Assembly: GCA_021790615.1 (NCBI GenBank)
Contig: JAJYGW010000374.1
Location: forward strand, 1-8,492
Source of the DNA: Actinomycetes bacterium
GTDB taxonomy: Bacteria; Actinomycetota; Acidimicrobiia; Acidimicrobiales; JAKAOS01
DNA: 8,492 bases
Reading direction: 5' to 3'
The notes beneath the pieces were generated by a model. The model had not been told where the DNA came from. It searched no databases and saw nothing but the letters and a program-made list of their open reading frames with translations. Position 1 is the stretch's first letter; every line of letters starts with the position of its first letter. This document shows, one piece after another, positions 5,286 through 8,492 of this stretch. The translations under genes and the position numbers were made by a program.

Positions 5286-8200
5286 CTGCGCCACAGCTCT
5301 CGGCCTTGCCCGGCCTGCTTGCGGGCGAGGCCGCCATCGCCGAGCTGCTGTCGGCCGACGACGCCTCGGTCGTCGTCCCCGAAGGAGCCCGGGCGATCGC
5401 CCTTGCGGCCCTTGCCGAGCTGTCGAGCGCGCCTGTGATCCTTGCGGCGACGCCGACCCTGCGTGAGGCAGAGCAGCTGGAGCACGACCTCGCCGCGTTC
5501 GTCGGCCGGGAGCGTGTCGAGGTGCTGCCCGCCTGGGAGACCCTTCCCTACGAGCGGGTGTCACCAGCCACCGAGACTATGGGCCGCCGCCTGCGGGCTC
5601 TGTGGCGACTTGGCCACCCAGATCGCGCTGCGACCGGAGCGCGGCTTGTCGTCGCACCGATCCGGGCTCTGCTCCAGCAGCTGGGCCCGTTGCTCGCCGA
5701 CGCCGAGCCCGTCGTCGTCTCCCGGGGCCGCGAGGTAGACGCCGACGGGCTCGTGGCCCGACTCGTCGACGCCGGCTACCGGCGCGAGTACCAGGTGGAG
5801 CATCGCGGCGAGCTCGCGGTCCGCGGCGGCATCATCGACGTCTTCCCCTCCACCGGCGATCACGCGGTGCGCATAGACCTGTGGGGCGACGAGGTCGAGC
5901 GTCTCAGCATCTTCGACGTCGGTGACCAGCGGTCCATCGCCGACATCGACGGCGCCGAGATCTTCGGCTGCCGAGAGCTCGTGCCCACCGAAGCTGTCCG
6001 CCGGCGCGCTCTGGAGCTCTCCGGCAATGCGCCTGTTGCGCGCGACGTCTTCGAGAGGATCGCTGAGGGTGCCCTCTTTGACGGGATGGAGTCATGGTTG
6101 CCCTGGCTCACCGAGGGCCAGCATCTTTTCACCGACCTGCTGCCGAGCGACTCCCGGGTCGTGCTCGTCGAGCCCCGCCGTATGCGCGACCGTGCCACCG
6201 AGCTGGTCGACGAGGAGACCGCTCTCACGGAGTCGCTCGCGTCCACCTGGGCGACACCTGGGCGCGAGGCCGGAACGGTCGCTCCCGAAGTCGTGGCACG
6301 CCTGCACCTCCCCTTCGAGCGGCTGCTGGCGCGCACTGACGCGAAGCTCGCGACGATCCTGCCCACAGCGGACCGCGCGGAGACTACGGTGCTCGTCGCC
6401 CGGGGATGGCCGCCGGTGCTCGGCGACGACGCCGGCCTCGCGCGCCGTCTCGGCGAGCTTGCCCGCTCAGGCCATAGGGTCGTCATCTGCGCGGACGGCC
6501 GTGCCAGCGCCGATCGGATGGCGAGCGTCCTTCGCGCCCAGGGCCTCGACACCCATCTCCCTGCCGGCCCGCCACCTTCCGGCCCGGACCAGAGCCTGCG
6601 GCGCAGCGGCGTCCACATCGTCGTCGCCCCGCTCGATCGTGGCGCCCTGCTGCCAGATTCGCTGCTTGCTCTCGTCTCCGAGCCCGACATCACGGGGCGC
6701 CGCCGACCGCACCGGGTCGCGAGGCCAAGGGCTAGAGCGGTGGAGGGTTTCTTCGACGATCTTGCGCCGGGGGCCTATGTCGTCCACCACGTGCACGGCG
6801 TCGCTCGCTACGGGGGCCTCGTTCGCCGGGCGATCGGCGGCTCGGAGCGTGACTATCTCCTGCTCGAGTACCGCGGTGGGGACAAGCTGTACGTCCCTTC
6901 TGACCAGATCGACTCGATAACTCCCTATGCCGGGGGCGATCATCCCGGGCTCAACCGCCTCGGTGGCTCCGAGTGGCAGAAGCAGAAGGCCCGCGCGCGC
7001 GCCGCGGTCCGCGAGGTGGCAAAGGAGCTTGTCGCCCTCTACCGGCGCCGGGCGAGCGAGCCGGGCCACAGCTTTGGCCCCGACACCCCCTGGCAGGCAG
7101 AGCTCGAGCAGGCCTTCCCTTATCCCGAGACGGCGGATCAGCTGCGCGCGATCGCCGAGGTGAAGGCCGACATGGAGCTGGCCGCGCCAATGGACCGGCT
7201 CGTGTGCGGAGACGTCGGCTTTGGCAAGACCGAGGTCGCGCTGCGGGCGGTGTTCAAGGCGATTCAAGACGGCTACCAGGCAGCCGTGCTCGTGCCGACG
7301 ACTCTGCTGGCCCAGCAGCACTTCCAGACTTTCTCCGAGCGGTACGCGCAGTTCCCGGTGCGTGTCGAGATGTTGTCGCGTTTTCTGACCGGAGCCGAGG
7401 CCCGAAAGGTCGTCGACGGCCTTGGCGACGGCTCGGTCGATCTCGTGGTCGGCACCCATCGCGTGCTTGCCGCCGACGTCTCGTTCAAGAAGCTGGGACT
7501 GCTCGTGATCGACGAGGAGCAGCGTTTCGGCGTGAGCCACAAAGAGGCGATAAAGCAGCTCACCGTGGGAGTCGACGTCCTCACCTTGACGGCGAGCCCG
7601 ATACCTCGCACGCTCGAGCTGAGCCTGACGGGGATCCGTGATCTCTCCCTCATCAACACCCCCCCGGTGGAGCGGCAGCCGATCCTCACCTTTGTCGGCG
7701 AGCACGACGACCGCGCGGTCGCGGAGGCGATCCGTCGTGAGCTCCTCCGCGAGGGCCAGGTCTTCTATGTCCACAACCGCGTGCAGGACATAGAGAAGGT
7801 CGCCCGCGAGGTCGCCAACCTCGTGCCCGACGCACGGGTCGCGGTGGCTCACGGTCAGATGGACGAGGGCAGCCTCGAGCAGGTGGTGCTCGACTTCTCG
7901 GAGGGGCGCTACGACGTTCTCGTCTGCACGACGATCATCGAATCCGGAATCGACATGCCGACTGTCAACACACTCGTGGTCGACCGGGCCGACATGCTCG
8001 GGCTCGGCCAGCTTCACCAGCTGCGTGGCCGCGTCGGCCGCAGTGGCCGCCGGGCGTACGCGTACCTGCTCTTCCCTCCCGACCGCGTCATGAGCGAGCA
8101 GGCCTACGAGCGCTTGCGCACCATCGGCGAGCACACCGAGCTCGGGTCGGGTTTCAAGATCGCGATGCGAGATCTGGAGATCCGGGGCGCGGGCAACCTG

Positions 8201-8492
8201 CTCGGCCGCGACCAGTCGGGCCATATAAGCGCAGTCGGCTACGACCTGTACGTTCGCATGGTCTCAGAGGCGGTCGCCGAGCTCAAGGGCGAGCCGATCC
8301 AGGTACCTCTCGAGATAACCGTCGACCTGCCGGTGAAGGCATCCATCCCCGACTCCTATATCGCCCGGGAGGATCTTCGCCTCGAGGCCTACCGCAGGCT
8401 CGTGGAGGTGAGAGATCCGGCCGGAGTCGAGGACATAGCGGGAGAGTGGGCCGATCGCTACGGTCCGCCGCCTGCCCAGGCCCAGGCGCTGC
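5282..8492 (+). CDS. mfd: Transcription-repair coupling factor Mfd (3' end outside window)
   Basis: An ATP-dependent dsDNA translocase that pushes RNA polymerase off lesions and recruits UvrA for nucleotide excision repair. About 1070 codons are present of an expected 1150-1200, uninterrupted to the window end. The ATG at 5282 overlaps the pth TGA as ATGA. Domain order: UvrB-like N-terminal module (about 1-340) with PAWETLPYERVSPATE and RGGIIDVFP; a poorly conserved linker domain; the RNA-polymerase-interacting CarD-like domain (about 494-555) with YVVHHVHGVARYGG and KLYVPSDQID; helicase lobe 1 with Walker A GDVGFGKT (643-650, K649) and DEEQ (744-747), then TASPIPRT; lobe 2 with VCTTIIESGIDMP and QLHQLRGRVGR (910-920); the translocation-in-RecG motif around 962-975 (MRDLEIRGAGNLLG) with HISAVGYDLY after it; and the beginning of the autoinhibitory C-terminal domain. 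Key motor residues are all present. Only the last part of the C-terminal UvrA-mimicking domain is missing, cut by the window. Confidence 0.97.
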   Translation, partial: MTAPQLSALPGLLAGEAAIAELLSADDASVVVPEGARAIALAALAELSSAPVILAATPTLREAEQLEHDLAAFVGRERVEVLPAWETLPYERVSPATETMGRRLRALWRLGHPDRAATGARLVVAPIRALLQQLGPLLADAEPVVVSRGREVDADGLVARLVDAGYRREYQVEHRGELAVRGGIIDVFPSTGDHAVRIDLWGDEVERLSIFDVGDQRSIADIDGAEIFGCRELVPTEAVRRRALELSGNAPVARDVFERIAEGALFDGMESWLPWLTEGQHLFTDLLPSDSRVVLVEPRRMRDRATELVDEETALTESLASTWATPGREAGTVAPEVVARLHLPFERLLARTDAKLATILPTADRAETTVLVARGWPPVLGDDAGLARRLGELARSGHRVVICADGRASADRMASVLRAQGLDTHLPAGPPPSGPDQSLRRSGVHIVVAPLDRGALLPDSLLALVSEPDITGRRRPHRVARPRARAVEGFFDDLAPGAYVVHHVHGVARYGGLVRRAIGGSERDYLLLEYRGGDKLYVPSDQIDSITPYAGGDHPGLNRLGGSEWQKQKARARAAVREVAKELVALYRRRASEPGHSFGPDTPWQAELEQAFPYPETADQLRAIAEVKADMELAAPMDRLVCGDVGFGKTEVALRAVFKAIQDGYQAAVLVPTTLLAQQHFQTFSERYAQFPVRVEMLSRFLTGAEARKVVDGLGDGSVDLVVGTHRVLAADVSFKKLGLLVIDEEQRFGVSHKEAIKQLTVGVDVLTLTASPIPRTLELSLTGIRDLSLINTPPVERQPILTFVGEHDDRAVAEAIRRELLREGQVFYVHNRVQDIEKVAREVANLVPDARVAVAHGQMDEGSLEQVVLDFSEGRYDVLVCTTIIESGIDMPTVNTLVVDRADMLGLGQLHQLRGRVGRSGRRAYAYLLFPPDRVMSEQAYERLRTIGEHTELGSGFKIAMRDLEIRGAGNLLGRDQSGHISAVGYDLYVRMVSEAVAELKGEPIQVPLEITVDLPVKASIPDSYIAREDLRLEAYRRLVEVRDPAGVEDIAGEWADRYGPPPAQAQAL

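Noticed and set aside
5922..6920. 332-codon plus-strand frame inside mfd, and several others of 200-280 codons (5860-6693 minus, 4404-5153 minus, 6973-7641 plus, 2934-3692 minus)
   Set aside because: All overlap strongly supported genes in another frame, are rich in Arg/Ser/Pro as expected of shifted GC-rich frames, and show no motifs.
6467..8224. 585-codon open frame on the minus strand opposite mfd
   Set aside because: It is an antisense shadow of a clear mfd gene, caused by GC-rich codon bias. The translation shows no recognisable domain and its composition is that of a mirror frame.
1..8492. tRNA, rRNA, CRISPR array, insertion sequence, attachment site or prophage genes
   Set aside because: I read both strands and saw no cloverleaf with CCA-type end, no regularly spaced repeats, no transposase motif and no direct repeats framing a region. 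Codon use looks uniform throughout.

Overview
The window is a GC-rich, densely coding stretch of a bacterial chromosome. The gene order glmU - prs - rplY(ctc) - pth - mfd, the two-domain CTC/TL5-type L25, the strong GC bias at third codon positions and the neighbouring SDR and acyl-CoA dehydrogenase genes fit a high-GC actinobacterium. An uncultured Acidimicrobiia-like lineage is my best guess, but this is inference: no rRNA or other decisive marker is present.

Layout. (1) 1-266, plus strand: the 3' end of a short-chain dehydrogenase/reductase. (2) 267-418: a short convergent intergenic region with a 9-bp inverted repeat, a candidate bidirectional terminator. (3) 419-1585, minus strand: a complete acyl-CoA dehydrogenase. 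(4) 1586-1766: a divergent intergenic region rich in GC palindromes that should hold the promoters of the acyl-CoA dehydrogenase and of the glmU operon. (5) 1767-3899, plus strand: glmU-like gene and prs, 30 nt apart. (6) 3900-4029: a hairpin followed by a good -10 element, suggesting a transcription boundary. (7) 4030-8492, plus strand: rplY, pth and mfd, tightly packed with 4-nt overlaps (CTGA and ATGA). mfd runs off the window end.

The plus-strand cluster links UDP-GlcNAc supply (GlmU), PRPP supply (Prs), 5S rRNA and ribosome function (L25), recycling of peptidyl-tRNA (Pth) and transcription-coupled repair (Mfd). This is a known conserved neighbourhood of housekeeping genes. The fatty-acid/secondary-metabolism type genes at the left are not evidently connected to it.

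I see no wholly new system, no mobile element, no CRISPR array and no tRNA. The points that stand out are departures from the norm in core genes. The GlmU-like protein ends about 100 residues early, without the acetyltransferase active site, and has altered sugar-pocket residues. pth has no in-frame ATG, GTG or TTG before its conserved N-terminal motif and appears to start at CTG inside the rplY stop. Prs has Gly for Asp in its PRPP loop. The SDR lacks the catalytic Tyr/Lys pair, and the acyl-CoA dehydrogenase seems to carry its catalytic Glu at the isovaleryl-CoA-dehydrogenase-type position.
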